From Serratia fonticola (GTDB lineage Bacteria; Pseudomonadota; Gammaproteobacteria; Enterobacterales; Enterobacteriaceae): 64,000 bases of DNA. The notes under the pieces were generated by a model. That model ran no database searches, was not told where the DNA came from, and saw only the letters and a program-made list of their open reading frames with translations. Shown here piece by piece: positions 17,196-26,975 of the stretch; positions within the stretch are counted from its first letter, which is position 1; each line of letters opens with the position of its first letter. The stretch is taken from assembly GCF_006715025.1 (NCBI RefSeq), contig NZ_VFMK01000001.1, forward strand, positions 2,976,001 to 3,040,000, read 5' to 3'. The position numbers were made by a program, and so were the translations under genes.

Positions 17196-17530
17196 AATTA
17201 TTCCTCGCGCCAAATTGGCTTGTCTCCCTTAATTGCCGGGAGTACGGGTAGAAAGGGGATCATCAGCAGGAGCGTTTGGGCTCAACGGCGGCGATGATCC
17301 CACAGCGAATTTGTCTCATCACATTGATGAATAATGGGTGTTATATGCCTGAAATGGATCGCATTTTCAATGATTAGCCTGCAGAATCGGCATTCTTTTG
17401 TAACAAAAATGGAACATAAGCGGCTTGGTTGTCGTTAATGGTCATCCCATAGTGAAGTAGGCAAGCAAGGATTTTGCATTTGGTCGCGACAGCCGCAGCG
17501 CCGATTGGTTAAAATGAATGGAGTCACACT
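17196..17530. other. Divergent intergenic region yciK/sohB, left part
   Basis: Together with the repeat that follows, about 490 bases separate the divergent genes yciK and sohB. I see no ORF with a ribosome binding site, no tRNA and no terminator in this part; it presumably holds the promoters of both genes. Confidence 0.5.
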
Positions 17531-17656
17531 TTACCCTATGGATGTCGAGTTGCAGGTAGGTGGCAAGCGTAGGAGTTTCTTGGCGTTTACTCATTGTAAG
17601 TGACAGGGGGAGTACGTGCAGCCAACAATGCCGTGGCTCGAAGGACGACGGGCATA
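17531..17656. repeat. ERIC-like (IRU) element, near full length
   Basis: About 126 bases match the order of the ERIC consensus as I know it: left end TACCCTATGGATGTCGAGTT, then GGTGGCAAGCG, AGGAGTTTC, the centre TGTAAGTGACAGGGGGAGTA, GTGCAGCCAAC, and the right end CGAAGGACGACGGGCATA. ERIC is a 127-bp imperfect palindrome found in intergenic regions of Enterobacterales. It ends 26 bases before the sohB GTG, so it is inside the sohB 5' region and would be transcribed with it. Confidence 0.82.
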
Positions 17657-17682
17657 ACAAACTGTAAATAAAGGCGGGACCT

Positions 17683-18729
17683 GTGGAGTTTATATCTGTT
17701 TACGGCCTGTTTCTGGCCAAAGTTGCCACTGTGGTGATTGCTATTGCCGCACTCGCATTGCTGGCGGTCAGTCTGGGGCAACGCAAGGGGCAGCAGAAAG
17801 GTGAGCTGCAGCTTACTGACCTGGGGGAGCAGTATCGCGAAATGCAGCGTGAAATGCGACTGGCGCGCATGGGGGCTGCAGAACAGAAGGCCTGGAGCAA
17901 GCAGTTTAAAAAGCAGAGTAAAGCCGATGAGAAACTGAAGAAGCAACGTGCCAAAGCCGGCGCGGTCGAGGCCGTCAAGCCTTGCCTGTATGTGTTGGAC
18001 TTCAAAGGCAGTATGGATGCTCATGAAGTGACTTCTCTGCGTGAAGAAGTTTCTGCCGTGCTGGCGGTAGCCACGGCCAAGGACGAAGTGTTGTTGCGTC
18101 TGGAAAGCCCGGGCGGGGTAGTTCATGGTTATGGCCTGGCGGCTTCGCAGTTGGAACGTTTGCGCAAGGGGGGGATTCGTCTGACGGTCGCGGTAGATAA
18201 AGTGGCCGCCAGCGGCGGCTATATGATGGCTTGTGTCGCCGACCGCATCGTGGCAGCCCCGTTCGCTATCATCGGCTCAATCGGTGTGGTTGCGCAGATC
18301 CCTAACTTCCACCGTCTGTTGAAAAAGAACGATATCGATGTTGAGTTGCATACCGCCGGGCAATTCAAACGGACCTTGACCTTATTTGGTGAGAATACCG
18401 AGCAAGGGCGTGAAAAGTTCCGTGAAGATCTGAATGAAACCCATGAGCTGTTCAAGCAGTTTGTGCACCAGCAGCGTCCATCATTGGATATTGACAGCGT
18501 GGCCACGGGTGAGCATTGGTTTGGCACGCAGGCAAAAGACAAAGGGTTGATCGATGCGGTTGGGACCAGTGACGATCTGTTGATTGCCGAAATAGAAAAT
18601 CATGAGGTGGTTGGGGTACGCTATACCCGCCGTAAACGCTTGATTGACCGTATCACCGGTAGCGCGGCAGAAAGTGCCGATCGTCTGTTGTTACGCTGGT
18701 GGCAGCGCGGTGAGAAACCGTTGCTTTAA
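17683..18729 (+). CDS. sohB: Inner membrane protease SohB (S49 family)
   Basis: A 348-residue signal-peptide-peptidase-like protease. One N-terminal membrane anchor (residues 8-28) is followed by a charged Lys/Glu-rich linker (50-100) and the S49 domain: FKGSMDAHEV, RLESPGGVVHGYG, the catalytic Ser in AASGGYMMACVAD, and SIGVVAQIPNF; the catalytic Lys is in TAGQFKRTL. High-copy sohB suppresses the degP phenotype in E. coli. It begins with GTG; the MEFISVYGLFLAK start fits the family. The ERIC-like repeat lies just before it. Confidence 0.94.
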   Translation: MEFISVYGLFLAKVATVVIAIAALALLAVSLGQRKGQQKGELQLTDLGEQYREMQREMRLARMGAAEQKAWSKQFKKQSKADEKLKKQRAKAGAVEAVKPCLYVLDFKGSMDAHEVTSLREEVSAVLAVATAKDEVLLRLESPGGVVHGYGLAASQLERLRKGGIRLTVAVDKVAASGGYMMACVADRIVAAPFAIIGSIGVVAQIPNFHRLLKKNDIDVELHTAGQFKRTLTLFGENTEQGREKFREDLNETHELFKQFVHQQRPSLDIDSVATGEHWFGTQAKDKGLIDAVGTSDDLLIAEIENHEVVGVRYTRRKRLIDRITGSAAESADRLLLRWWQRGEKPLL

Positions 18730-18747
18730 GCTGTAAAGCGACAATTC

Positions 18748-18772
18748 AACGGGGGCTTAAGCCCCCGTTTTT
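18748..18772. terminator. Bidirectional terminator between sohB and yciN
   Basis: AACGGGGGC TTAA GCCCCCGTT followed by more T residues; lies between converging genes. Confidence 0.9.
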
Positions 18773-18777
18773 AAGGT

Positions 18778-19029
18778 TTAATCCACCAGGTGGTATTTTT
18801 CTGAAAGTAGGTGGGCCAGATGTTTAAACATATTAAATACGGCCGTCGTTTTTGCTGTTGGCAAACCATCGGGATCTAAAAAGAATTCTCCGCGAAAAAC
18901 CAGTACGCTACCTTTTTGTTCAACCTCTGTCGCTACCATACCGTGCATATAATCTTCGTGTTGGCGGATGATGTTATTTGCTTCAGTAAGTAGGGCTTCT
19001 CGTTCGATCGGTTGAGTATTTTTTCGCAT
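18778..19029 (-). CDS. yciN: YciN family protein
   Basis: An 83-residue small cytoplasmic protein; the C-terminal half (GLPTAKTTAVFNMFKHLAHL and SEKYHLVD) is almost identical to E. coli YciN. Function is not established, although it lies beside topA in many enterobacteria. It converges with sohB and diverges from topA. Confidence 0.92.
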   Translation of the reverse strand: MRKNTQPIEREALLTEANNIIRQHEDYMHGMVATEVEQKGSVLVFRGEFFLDPDGLPTAKTTAVFNMFKHLAHLLSEKYHLVD

Positions 19030-19454
19030 TTATTCCACTCCCAACAAAAAATTCTGCCTGTATTCTAACGCGGGTTCGCGTTTATCCGCAAACCGGCTAA
19101 GGTTTAATTGCCGTCTGGATGGCTAACCGTTCCGACGCAGTTGGCGAAATGGGTTTTTCCGTGCTAATTAAGTTGCGTGCCGCATTTTATCAGGTAGAGT
19201 GTGGGATTTTGCGGCTTCAGGTGGAAGGATTTGTTTACGCTCTACGGCGCCATGCGTGGCCTGGCTTTTGGGGTACGGGTGTGAGCAGATTGGATCGGTG
19301 AGGTGTGTTCAAGTTGCCCAGTCAGGCAACCCTTGGAAAAAAACACCTTGATCTCCTGCCAGAGTACCGCAATATAAAAAAGAGATACGAATTGCCGCGG
19401 TATGGCGAGATAACTGGCTTCTTTTAGAAGAAATAAAATTAGGTAAAGGTAAAT
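19030..19454. other. yciN-topA intergenic region
   Basis: About 425 bases without a convincing gene. It must contain the yciN and topA promoters. E. coli topA has several supercoiling- and stress-sensitive promoters, but I cannot assign individual ones here. A short plus-strand ORF at 19119-19301 has no ribosome binding site. Confidence 0.4.
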
Positions 19455-22052
19455 ATGGGCAAAGCTCTCGTAATAGTTGAGTCCCCGGCAAAAGCCAAAA
19501 CTATTAATAAATATTTAGGAAGTGACTACGTGGTGAAGTCCAGCGTCGGTCACATCCGTGATTTGCCGACCAGTGGCTCAGCCAGCAAAAAGAGTGCTGA
19601 AGCAACCGCAGACAAAGCCAAAAAGAAAGTTAAGAAAGATGAAAAGGCGGCGTTGGTCAATCGCATGGGGGTCGATCCTTATCATGGTTGGAAAGCCCAC
19701 TACGAAATATTGCCAGGTAAAGAAAAAGTTGTCGCTGAGTTAAAATCGTTAGCAGAAAATGCCGACCATATTTATCTCGCAACCGACCTTGACCGCGAAG
19801 GGGAGGCCATCGCTTGGCACCTGCGGGAAGTGATCGGTGGGGACGACAAACGCTTTAGCCGCGTAGTATTTAACGAAATCACGAAAAACGCGATCCAGCA
19901 GGCGTTCAAGGCGCCGGGCGAGCTGAATATCGATCGCGTCAATGCGCAGCAGGCGCGCCGCTTTATGGACCGAGTGGTGGGCTACATGGTGTCGCCGCTG
20001 CTGTGGAAAAAAATTGCTCGTGGCCTTTCTGCGGGCCGGGTACAGTCCGTTGCGGTAAGGCTGGTGGTGGAGCGTGAGCGCGACATTAAAGCCTTTGTAC
20101 CGGAAGAATATTGGGAACTGCATGCCGATCTGCTCGCCAAGGGCGAAACCGCACTGCAGATGGAAGTGACCCATGCCCACGACAAACCGTTTAAACCGGT
20201 AAACCGTGAGCAGACCCACGCTGCGGTCAAGCTGCTGGAGAAAGCCCGCTATACGGTGCTGGATCGCGAAGACAAACCGACCAGCAGCAAACCGGGTGCG
20301 CCATTCATTACTTCCACCCTGCAGCAGGCGGCCAGTACTCGCCTGGGCTTTGGCGTGAAGAAGACCATGATGATGGCGCAGCGCCTGTATGAAGCGGGTC
20401 ACATTACCTATATGCGTACCGACTCTACCAATCTGAGCCAGGATGCGCTCAACATGGTGCGTGGTTATATCGGCGATAATTTCGGTGATAAGTACTTGCC
20501 GAAAGCGGCTAATCATTACAGCAGCAAAGAAAACTCTCAGGAAGCGCACGAAGCGATTCGTCCTTCGGACGTCAGCGTTCTGGCTGAACAGCTGAAGGAT
20601 ATGGAAGCAGATGCGCAGAAACTGTATCAACTGATCTGGCGCCAGTTTGTTGCCTGCCAGATGACGCCAGCACAATATGACTCCACCACGCTGACGGTGA
20701 AAGCCGGTGACTTCCAGCTTCGTGCCAAAGGCCGTACGTTGCGTTTTGACGGCTGGACCAAGGTCATGCCTGCGTTACGTAAAGGCGATGAAGATCGTAC
20801 CTTACCGTTTGTGGAAGTGGGCAGCGATTTGGATCTGCAAAAACTGATCCCAAGCCAGCACTTTACCAAGCCGCCAGCACGTTACAGTGAAGCGTCGCTG
20901 GTTAAAGAGCTGGAAAAACGGGGGATTGGTCGCCCATCAACTTACGCTTCCATCATCTCGACCATTCAGGATCGCGGTTATGTGCGGGTAGAAAACCGTC
21001 GTTTCTATGCCGAGAAAATGGGTGAGATCGTGACCGATCGGTTGGAAGAAAACTTCCGTGAGCTGATGAATTACGACTTCACAGCGCGTATGGAAGATGG
21101 CCTGGATCAGGTAGCCAACAACCATGCGGAATGGAAAGCGGTGCTGGACGAGTTCTTCGCAGAATTCAGTGAGCAGTTGGAAACCGCAGAGAAAGATCCG
21201 GAAGAAGGCGGTATGCGTCCGAACCAGATGGTGATGACCAGCATTGACTGCCCGACCTGTGGCCGCAAAATGGGGATCCGCACGGCCAGTACCGGCGTAT
21301 TCCTCGGTTGTTCTGGCTATGCGCTGTCGCCGAAAGAGCGTTGCAAGACCACCATCAATCTGGTACCGGAAGCCGAGATCCTTAACATCCTCGAAGGGGA
21401 TGATGCGGAGACCAACGCCCTGCGTGCTCGTCGTCGCTGCCAGAAATGTGGCACCGCGATGGACAGTTACCTGATCGATAACCAGCGCAAATTGCACGTA
21501 TGTGGCAACAACCCGGCTTGTGATGGCTATGAGATTGAAGAGGGCGAATTCCGCCTGAAAGGCTACGATGGCCCGATCGTGGAGTGTGAGAAATGTGGTT
21601 CTGAAATGCACCTGAAAATGGGGCGCTTCGGGAAATACATGGGCTGCACCAACGAAAACTGCAAAAACACCCGCAAGATCCTGCGCAGCGGTGAGGTGGC
21701 ACCACCGAAAGAAGATCCCGTTCCGTTGCCTGAACTGCCGTGTGAAAAATCGGATGCGTACTTCGTGTTGCGCGATGGCGCTGCCGGTGTGTTCCTGGCG
21801 GCAAATACCTTCCCTAAATCACGCGAAACGCGCGCGCCGTTAGTGGAAGAACTGCTGCGCTTCAAAGATCGTTTGCCGGAGAAGTTGCGTTATCTGGCTG
21901 ACGCGCCGGTTGCCGATCCTGAAGGTAACAAAGCAATGGTACGCTTTAGCCGCAAAACCAAGCAGCAATATGTCTCTTCAGAGAAAGAGGGCAAAGCCAC
22001 CGGCTGGTCTGCTTTCTTTGTTGATGGCAAATGGGTTGAAGGCAAGAAGTAA
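19455..22052 (+). CDS. topA: DNA topoisomerase I
   Basis: Relaxes negative supercoils. The 865-residue length equals E. coli TopA. Domains in order: Toprim (residues 3-150; VIVESPAKAKTI and DLDREGEAIAW), the type IA core with the active-site Tyr319 in TYMRTDSTNL and the ARYSEASLVKELEKRGIGRPST hinge, and a C-terminal region with three Cys4 zinc fingers (CPTCGRKMG, CQKCGTAMD, CEKCGSEMH) plus two zinc-ribbon-like domains without cysteines. Essential in most enterobacteria. Starts with ATG after AAAGGTAAAT. Confidence 0.98.
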   Translation: MGKALVIVESPAKAKTINKYLGSDYVVKSSVGHIRDLPTSGSASKKSAEATADKAKKKVKKDEKAALVNRMGVDPYHGWKAHYEILPGKEKVVAELKSLAENADHIYLATDLDREGEAIAWHLREVIGGDDKRFSRVVFNEITKNAIQQAFKAPGELNIDRVNAQQARRFMDRVVGYMVSPLLWKKIARGLSAGRVQSVAVRLVVERERDIKAFVPEEYWELHADLLAKGETALQMEVTHAHDKPFKPVNREQTHAAVKLLEKARYTVLDREDKPTSSKPGAPFITSTLQQAASTRLGFGVKKTMMMAQRLYEAGHITYMRTDSTNLSQDALNMVRGYIGDNFGDKYLPKAANHYSSKENSQEAHEAIRPSDVSVLAEQLKDMEADAQKLYQLIWRQFVACQMTPAQYDSTTLTVKAGDFQLRAKGRTLRFDGWTKVMPALRKGDEDRTLPFVEVGSDLDLQKLIPSQHFTKPPARYSEASLVKELEKRGIGRPSTYASIISTIQDRGYVRVENRRFYAEKMGEIVTDRLEENFRELMNYDFTARMEDGLDQVANNHAEWKAVLDEFFAEFSEQLETAEKDPEEGGMRPNQMVMTSIDCPTCGRKMGIRTASTGVFLGCSGYALSPKERCKTTINLVPEAEILNILEGDDAETNALRARRRCQKCGTAMDSYLIDNQRKLHVCGNNPACDGYEIEEGEFRLKGYDGPIVECEKCGSEMHLKMGRFGKYMGCTNENCKNTRKILRSGEVAPPKEDPVPLPELPCEKSDAYFVLRDGAAGVFLAANTFPKSRETRAPLVEELLRFKDRLPEKLRYLADAPVADPEGNKAMVRFSRKTKQQYVSSEKEGKATGWSAFFVDGKWVEGKK

Positions 22053-22072
22053 ATCTGCTTTTATGACGGTAG

Positions 22073-22102
22073 AAAAAACCAGCTCACAAGGCTGGTTTTT
22101 TT
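22073..22102 (+). terminator. topA terminator
   Basis: AAAACCAGC / GCTGGTTTT hairpin followed by a run of T, 20 bases after the topA stop. Confidence 0.9.
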
Positions 22103-22214
22103 ATTGGCGAAAACGGGCTGGCAGATCTATTCTTTGCTGTTTTTCCCCGTTTACAGGCAAAGCTGACCGTTGATAGTAATGCAAAATAACTATTACCATC
22201 CTGTTAGCCAGATC

Positions 22215-22242
22215 TATACATGATGCGCTGACATGATATAAT
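22215..22242 (+). promoter_or_regulatory. Probable cysB promoter (extended -10)
   Basis: TGATATAAT at 22234-22242 is a perfect extended -10 element (TG-N-TATAAT) with a -35-like TATACA at 22215-22220, spaced 16 bp. It implies a leader of about 165 bases before cysB. E. coli CysB represses its own gene, and the AT-rich stretch just downstream (22243-22290) could hold the operator; this is inference. Confidence 0.65.
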
Positions 22243-22412
22243 GGTTATATAAAAAACTTTTTTATGAATAAAGCTTATTAATAGCGGCGTTTTCTTCAGC
22301 ATCTGGGTGAAATCACTGTGTTTAAGGCTTGTGACTATTGAGCACCACCGGGCGATACCGAGATACCTGGCTGCGGACAAGCCGCAGTGTTTAAACTAGG
22401 ATGGTATAAGAT

Positions 22413-23387
22413 ATGAAATTGCAGCAACTTCGTTATATCGTAGAAGTGGTGAATCATAACCTCAATGTCTCTTCTACGGCAGAAGGTCTCTATACCTCTC
22501 AGCCCGGCATCAGCAAGCAGGTAAGAATGCTTGAGGATGAGTTGGGCATCCAGATCTTTGCCCGTAGTGGCAAACACCTGACTCAGGTGACACCTGCTGG
22601 CCAGGAAATCATTCGTATTGCCCGCGAAGTACTCTCCAAAGTAGATGCCATCAAGGCTGTCGCGGGTGAGCACACTTATCCGGACAAAGGCTCACTCTAC
22701 GTTGCCACTACGCATACCCAGGCACGTTACGCATTGCCTAATGTGATTAAAGGCTTCATCGAGCGTTACCCACGCGTATCGCTGCACATGCATCAGGGCT
22801 CACCGACACAAATTGCTGAAGCGGTTTCCAAAGGGTCTGCTGACTTCGCCATTGCGACTGAAGCCCTGCACCTCTATGAAGATTTAATCATGCTGCCGTG
22901 CTACCACTGGAACCGTGCGGTAGTTGTGAAGCCCGATCATCCTTTAGCGGGCAAAAGCCATATCACTATCGAAGAATTGGCGGCTTATCCTATCGTCACT
23001 TATACCTTTGGTTTTACCGGCCGCTCTGAACTGGACACCGCATTTAACCGCGCCGGGCTCACGCCACGTATCGTGTTTACCGCCACCGATGCTGATGTCA
23101 TCAAAACTTATGTACGTCTGGGACTCGGGGTTGGGGTTATCGCCAGCATGGCGGTAGACCCAGTGCAGGATCCTGACTTGGTCACCGTTGATGCGCGGGA
23201 TATTTTCACTTACAGCACCACCAAGATCGGTTTTCGCCGCAGTACCTTCCTGCGTAGCTATATGTACGATTTCATCCAACGCTTCGCTCCTCATCTGACA
23301 CGAGATGTGGTCGATACTGCGGTGGCGCTGCGCTCCAATGAAGAGATCGAGGCGATGTTCAAGGACATTAAGCTGCCGGTAAAATAG
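22413..23387 (+). CDS. cysB: LysR-type regulator CysB
   Basis: Master activator of sulfate assimilation and cysteine synthesis, responding to N-acetylserine. The 324-residue protein has the winged HTH at residues 1-60 (MKLQQLRYIVEVVNHNLNVS, then TSQPGISKQVRMLEDELG) and a periplasmic-binding-protein-like effector domain with TTHTQARYALP and FTGRSELDTAF. Length and gene neighbours match E. coli. The adjacent acnA is independently promoted. YciW in this window is reported as part of the CysB regulon in E. coli. Confidence 0.97.
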   Translation: MKLQQLRYIVEVVNHNLNVSSTAEGLYTSQPGISKQVRMLEDELGIQIFARSGKHLTQVTPAGQEIIRIAREVLSKVDAIKAVAGEHTYPDKGSLYVATTHTQARYALPNVIKGFIERYPRVSLHMHQGSPTQIAEAVSKGSADFAIATEALHLYEDLIMLPCYHWNRAVVVKPDHPLAGKSHITIEELAAYPIVTYTFGFTGRSELDTAFNRAGLTPRIVFTATDADVIKTYVRLGLGVGVIASMAVDPVQDPDLVTVDARDIFTYSTTKIGFRRSTFLRSYMYDFIQRFAPHLTRDVVDTAVALRSNEEIEAMFKDIKLPVK

Positions 23388-23413
23388 CATTGTGGCATTA
23401 AATCCTCGGGTAC

Positions 23414-23441
23414 CAAACAGGAGGGATTTCCCTCCTGTTTG
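23414..23441 (+). terminator. cysB terminator
   Basis: CAAACAGGAGG, loop GATTTC, CCTCCTGTTTG: an 11-bp stem 26 bases after the cysB stop. Followed by a short T-rich tail. Confidence 0.85.
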
Positions 23442-23663
23442 ACGTTTAGGCATCAGCAATAGCCCGCTGTTAGCGCTGTGTCTGCTTGCTTCAGAATCAC
23501 TTAGCATTTTCCTCCAAACTGCCGTTTTCCTTCTTCTTGCTTGCGACTACCTATCGTTATGATCAAAACGTGTTGTTATCAAAACGTTACATTGGCTTTG
23601 TGTTATCTTTAAATAAGACCTCAGTAATGACCCTGTTTTGACATAATAAAGAATGGAGGAGCT

Positions 23664-26336
23664 ATGTCGTCCGATCTTCGTAAAACGAGTATGGATAAGC
23701 TGGAGGCACTGGGTAGTGAATATTACTATTACAGCCTGCCACTGGCGGCCAGACAGTTAGGGGATATTGACCGGCTGCCGAAATCAATGAAAGTGTTACT
23801 GGAAAACCTGCTGCGGCATGTGGATGGTGACACCGTGCAGGTTGACGATCTGAAAGCAATTGTCGGCTGGCTGCAAACCGGCCACGCCGAGCGGGAAATT
23901 GCCTATCGCCCGGCGCGAGTATTGATGCAAGACTTCACCGGCGTGCCCGCTGTCGTAGACCTGGCCGCTATGCGCGAGGCGGTACAGCGTCTGGGGGGCA
24001 ACGTTGGCCAGGTGAACCCGCTTTCGCCGGTTGATCTGGTGATCGACCACTCCGTTACGGTTGATGAGTTTGGTGACGATCAGGCTTTTGGTGAGAACGT
24101 CCGTATTGAAATGGAACGTAATCACGAGCGCTACACTTTCCTGCGCTGGGGGCAAAAAGCCTTTAACCGATTCCGCGTAGTGCCGCCCGGCACAGGCATC
24201 TGTCACCAGGTTAATCTGGAGTATCTGGGGCAAACCGTTTGGCATACCGAAGAGAATGGTCAGCGTATTGCTTATCCAGATACCTTGGTCGGTACCGACT
24301 CTCATACCACCATGATTAACGGCTTGGGTATCCTGGGGTGGGGTGTCGGCGGTATTGAGGCTGAAGCCGCCATGCTGGGGCAGCCGGTATCAATGCTAAT
24401 CCCTGACGTTGTCGGTTTTAAACTTACCGGTAAACTGCCTGAAGGGATCACCGCAACCGACTTGGTGCTGACCGTTACCCAGATGCTGCGTAAACATGGC
24501 GTGGTCGGTAAGTTTGTCGAGTTCTATGGGGACGGATTGGCTGATTTGCCGTTGGCGGACCGGGCAACCATTGCCAATATGTCTCCGGAATTCGGGGCAA
24601 CCTGTGGTTTCTTCCCTGTGGATGACGTTACCCTGGGCTATCTGAAACTCAGCGGCCGTAGTGCTGAGCAGATTGCTCTGGTTGAGGCTTATGCCAAAGC
24701 GCAGGGAATGTGGCGTAACCTTGGCGATGAGCCGGTCTTTACCAGTACGTTGGCACTGGATATGTCAACGGTTGAGGCTAGCCTGGCTGGGCCAAAGCGC
24801 CCACAGGATCGCGTGCCGTTGCCACAGGTACCAAACGCGTTCAATGCTGCGACTGAACTGGAAATTGGCGGGCATAAAGACCCGCAAGACGCGAAAAATT
24901 TCACTCTGGACGGCAAAACTCATCAACTGAATAGCGGGGCAGTGGTGATTGCGGCCATTACCTCCTGCACCAACACCTCCAACCCGAGCGTGATGATGGC
25001 TGCCGGGTTACTGGCAAAAAAAGCGGTAGAAAAAGGGCTGAAGACCAAACCTTGGGTGAAAACATCGTTAGCGCCCGGTTCCAAGGTCGTGACCGAATAT
25101 TTCAACAGCGCCAAACTGACACCGTATCTGGAACAGCTGGGCTTTAACCTGGTCGGTTACGGTTGTACTACCTGCATTGGCAATTCCGGGCCGCTACCAG
25201 AGCCGATTGAACAGGCGATTAAAGCCGGTGACCTGACGGTTGGGGCCGTTTTGTCCGGCAACCGTAACTTTGAGGGGCGCATTCATCCGCTGGTAAAAAC
25301 CAATTGGCTGGCTTCACCGCCGTTGGTGGTTGCCTACGCGTTGGCCGGGAATATGAAAATCGACCTGACCAACGATGCGCTGGGCGAAGGGCGCGACGGT
25401 AAGCCGGTCTATCTGAAGGATATCTGGCCAACCAGCAAGGAAATTGCTCAGGCGGTGGAAGAGGTTCGCACCGAGATGTTCCACAAAGAATATGGTGCAG
25501 TGTTTGATGGTGATGCCAGTTGGCAATCGATCCAGGTTACCGGTTCGGCTACCTATCAGTGGCAGCCCGATTCCACCTATATTCGTCATCCTCCTTTCTT
25601 TAGCACCATGAAAGCGCAGCCGGATCCGGTACAGGATATTAACGGTGCGCGTATTCTGGCGATCCTGGCGGATTCAGTGACCACTGACCACATTTCTCCT
25701 GCGGGTAATATCAAACGCGACAGTCCGGCAGGACGTTACCTGAGCGAACGTGGCGTGGAGGCGAAAGACTTCAACTCTTACGGCTCGCGGCGAGGCAATC
25801 ACGAAGTCATGATGCGAGGGACATTTGCTAATATCCGTATCCGCAACGAAATGGTGCCTGGCGTAGAGGGCGGTTATACCCGTCATCTGCCTTCGCAGAA
25901 TCAGATGTCGATCTATGATGCGGCAATGCAGTATCAGCAAGAACGAGTGCCGCTGGCGGTGATTGCCGGCAAAGAGTATGGCTCCGGCTCAAGCCGTGAC
26001 TGGGCAGCGAAAGGCCCGCGCCTGTTAGGGGTACGCGTAGTGATCGCCGAGTCTTTCGAACGTATACATCGCTCGAATCTGATTGGTATGGGGATCCTGC
26101 CGTTAGAATTCCCGCAAGGGGTGACGCGTAAAACGCTGGGGCTAACGGGAGAAGAGCAAATCAGCGTCAGTGGTTTACAGACGCTAAAACCGGGCCAGAC
26201 GGTACCGGTTAACATCACCTATACGGATGGGCGCGAGGAGGTGATCAATACCCGCTGCCGTATCGATACCGGCAATGAGCTGACCTACTACCAGAATGAC
26301 GGTATTCTGCACTATGTCATTCGCAAAATGTTGTAG
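23664..26336 (+). CDS. acnA: Aconitate hydratase A
   Basis: Isomerises citrate and isocitrate; AcnA is the stress- and stationary-phase aconitase. The 890-residue protein has the three [4Fe-4S] cysteines in AITSCTNTSNPS (about residue 435) and GYGCTTCIGNSGPL (about 500 and 503), the substrate-binding VGTDSHTTMINGLG, and the C-terminal swivel domain with GKEYGSGSSRDWAAKG. Strong ribosome binding site (GGAGG) before ATG. The E. coli small genes ymiA and yciX, which lie between cysB and acnA, were not found in the 276-base gap. Confidence 0.98.
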   Translation: MSSDLRKTSMDKLEALGSEYYYYSLPLAARQLGDIDRLPKSMKVLLENLLRHVDGDTVQVDDLKAIVGWLQTGHAEREIAYRPARVLMQDFTGVPAVVDLAAMREAVQRLGGNVGQVNPLSPVDLVIDHSVTVDEFGDDQAFGENVRIEMERNHERYTFLRWGQKAFNRFRVVPPGTGICHQVNLEYLGQTVWHTEENGQRIAYPDTLVGTDSHTTMINGLGILGWGVGGIEAEAAMLGQPVSMLIPDVVGFKLTGKLPEGITATDLVLTVTQMLRKHGVVGKFVEFYGDGLADLPLADRATIANMSPEFGATCGFFPVDDVTLGYLKLSGRSAEQIALVEAYAKAQGMWRNLGDEPVFTSTLALDMSTVEASLAGPKRPQDRVPLPQVPNAFNAATELEIGGHKDPQDAKNFTLDGKTHQLNSGAVVIAAITSCTNTSNPSVMMAAGLLAKKAVEKGLKTKPWVKTSLAPGSKVVTEYFNSAKLTPYLEQLGFNLVGYGCTTCIGNSGPLPEPIEQAIKAGDLTVGAVLSGNRNFEGRIHPLVKTNWLASPPLVVAYALAGNMKIDLTNDALGEGRDGKPVYLKDIWPTSKEIAQAVEEVRTEMFHKEYGAVFDGDASWQSIQVTGSATYQWQPDSTYIRHPPFFSTMKAQPDPVQDINGARILAILADSVTTDHISPAGNIKRDSPAGRYLSERGVEAKDFNSYGSRRGNHEVMMRGTFANIRIRNEMVPGVEGGYTRHLPSQNQMSIYDAAMQYQQERVPLAVIAGKEYGSGSSRDWAAKGPRLLGVRVVIAESFERIHRSNLIGMGILPLEFPQGVTRKTLGLTGEEQISVSGLQTLKPGQTVPVNITYTDGREEVINTRCRIDTGNELTYYQNDGILHYVIRKML

Positions 26337-26354
26337 AGAACGTTGTAGATCGAG

Positions 26355-26378
26355 CAAGGGCGCCTGTGGGCGCCCTTG
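26355..26378. terminator. Stem-loop between acnA and ribA
   Basis: CAAGGGCGCC TGTG GGCGCCCTTG between converging genes; strong stem, weak T-run. Confidence 0.75.
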
Positions 26379-26381
26379 GCA

Positions 26382-26975
26382 TTATTTCTGATCCAGCAAA
26401 TGCCCCATTTTGGCGGCTTTGGTGGCCAGGTAACGCTCGTTCTTGGGGTTGCGCCCCACGATCAGCGGTACACGCTCGGTGATGTTGATGCCAGCTTCGC
26501 TCAGGATCTCGACCTTTTTCGGGTTGTTGGTCAGCAATCGCACGGCGTTAACCCCCAACAGCTTGAACATATCGGCGCACAGGGTGAAGTCACGCTCATC
26601 TGCGGCAAAACCGAGCTGATGGTTGGCCTCTACCGTATCAGCCCCTTTATCCTGCAGGGCATAAGCGCGGATCTTGTTCAACAGGCCGATGTTGCGGCCT
26701 TCTTGGCGATGATAAAGCAGAATGCCGCGGCCTTCTTCTGCAATATGTTCCAGTGCGGCTTCCAGTTGGAAACCACAGTCACAGCGCAGGCTGAAAAGGG
26801 CGTCACCAGTCAAACATTCTGAATGGACGCGTGAGAGAACCGGCGTTTCGCCGGAGATATCACCGAATACCAGGGCCAGATGATCATGTCCGGTTGCCAG
26901 TTCTTCGAATCCCACCATCAGGAAATCACCCCATGGTGTCGGCAGTTTGGCTTCTGCCACCAGTTTAAGCTGCAT
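26382..26975 (-). CDS. ribA: GTP cyclohydrolase II
   Basis: First step of riboflavin synthesis: GTP to the diaminopyrimidine precursor, formate and pyrophosphate. The zinc cysteines are Cys54, Cys65 and Cys67 in HSECLTGDALFSLRCDCG, followed by the GTP-binding QEGRNIGLLNKIRAYALQD region. Start at 26975 (MQLKLVAEAKLPTPWG), 197 residues, as in E. coli; an in-frame upstream ATG at 26996 is not needed. Single-gene transcript, converging with acnA. Confidence 0.96.
   Translation of the reverse strand: MQLKLVAEAKLPTPWGDFLMVGFEELATGHDHLALVFGDISGETPVLSRVHSECLTGDALFSLRCDCGFQLEAALEHIAEEGRGILLYHRQEGRNIGLLNKIRAYALQDKGADTVEANHQLGFAADERDFTLCADMFKLLGVNAVRLLTNNPKKVEILSEAGINITERVPLIVGRNPKNERYLATKAAKMGHLLDQK

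Noticed and set aside
19749..20675. 308-codon minus-strand ORF
   Set aside because: Lies entirely inside topA on the other strand; composition is that of a shadow frame, with no start signal.
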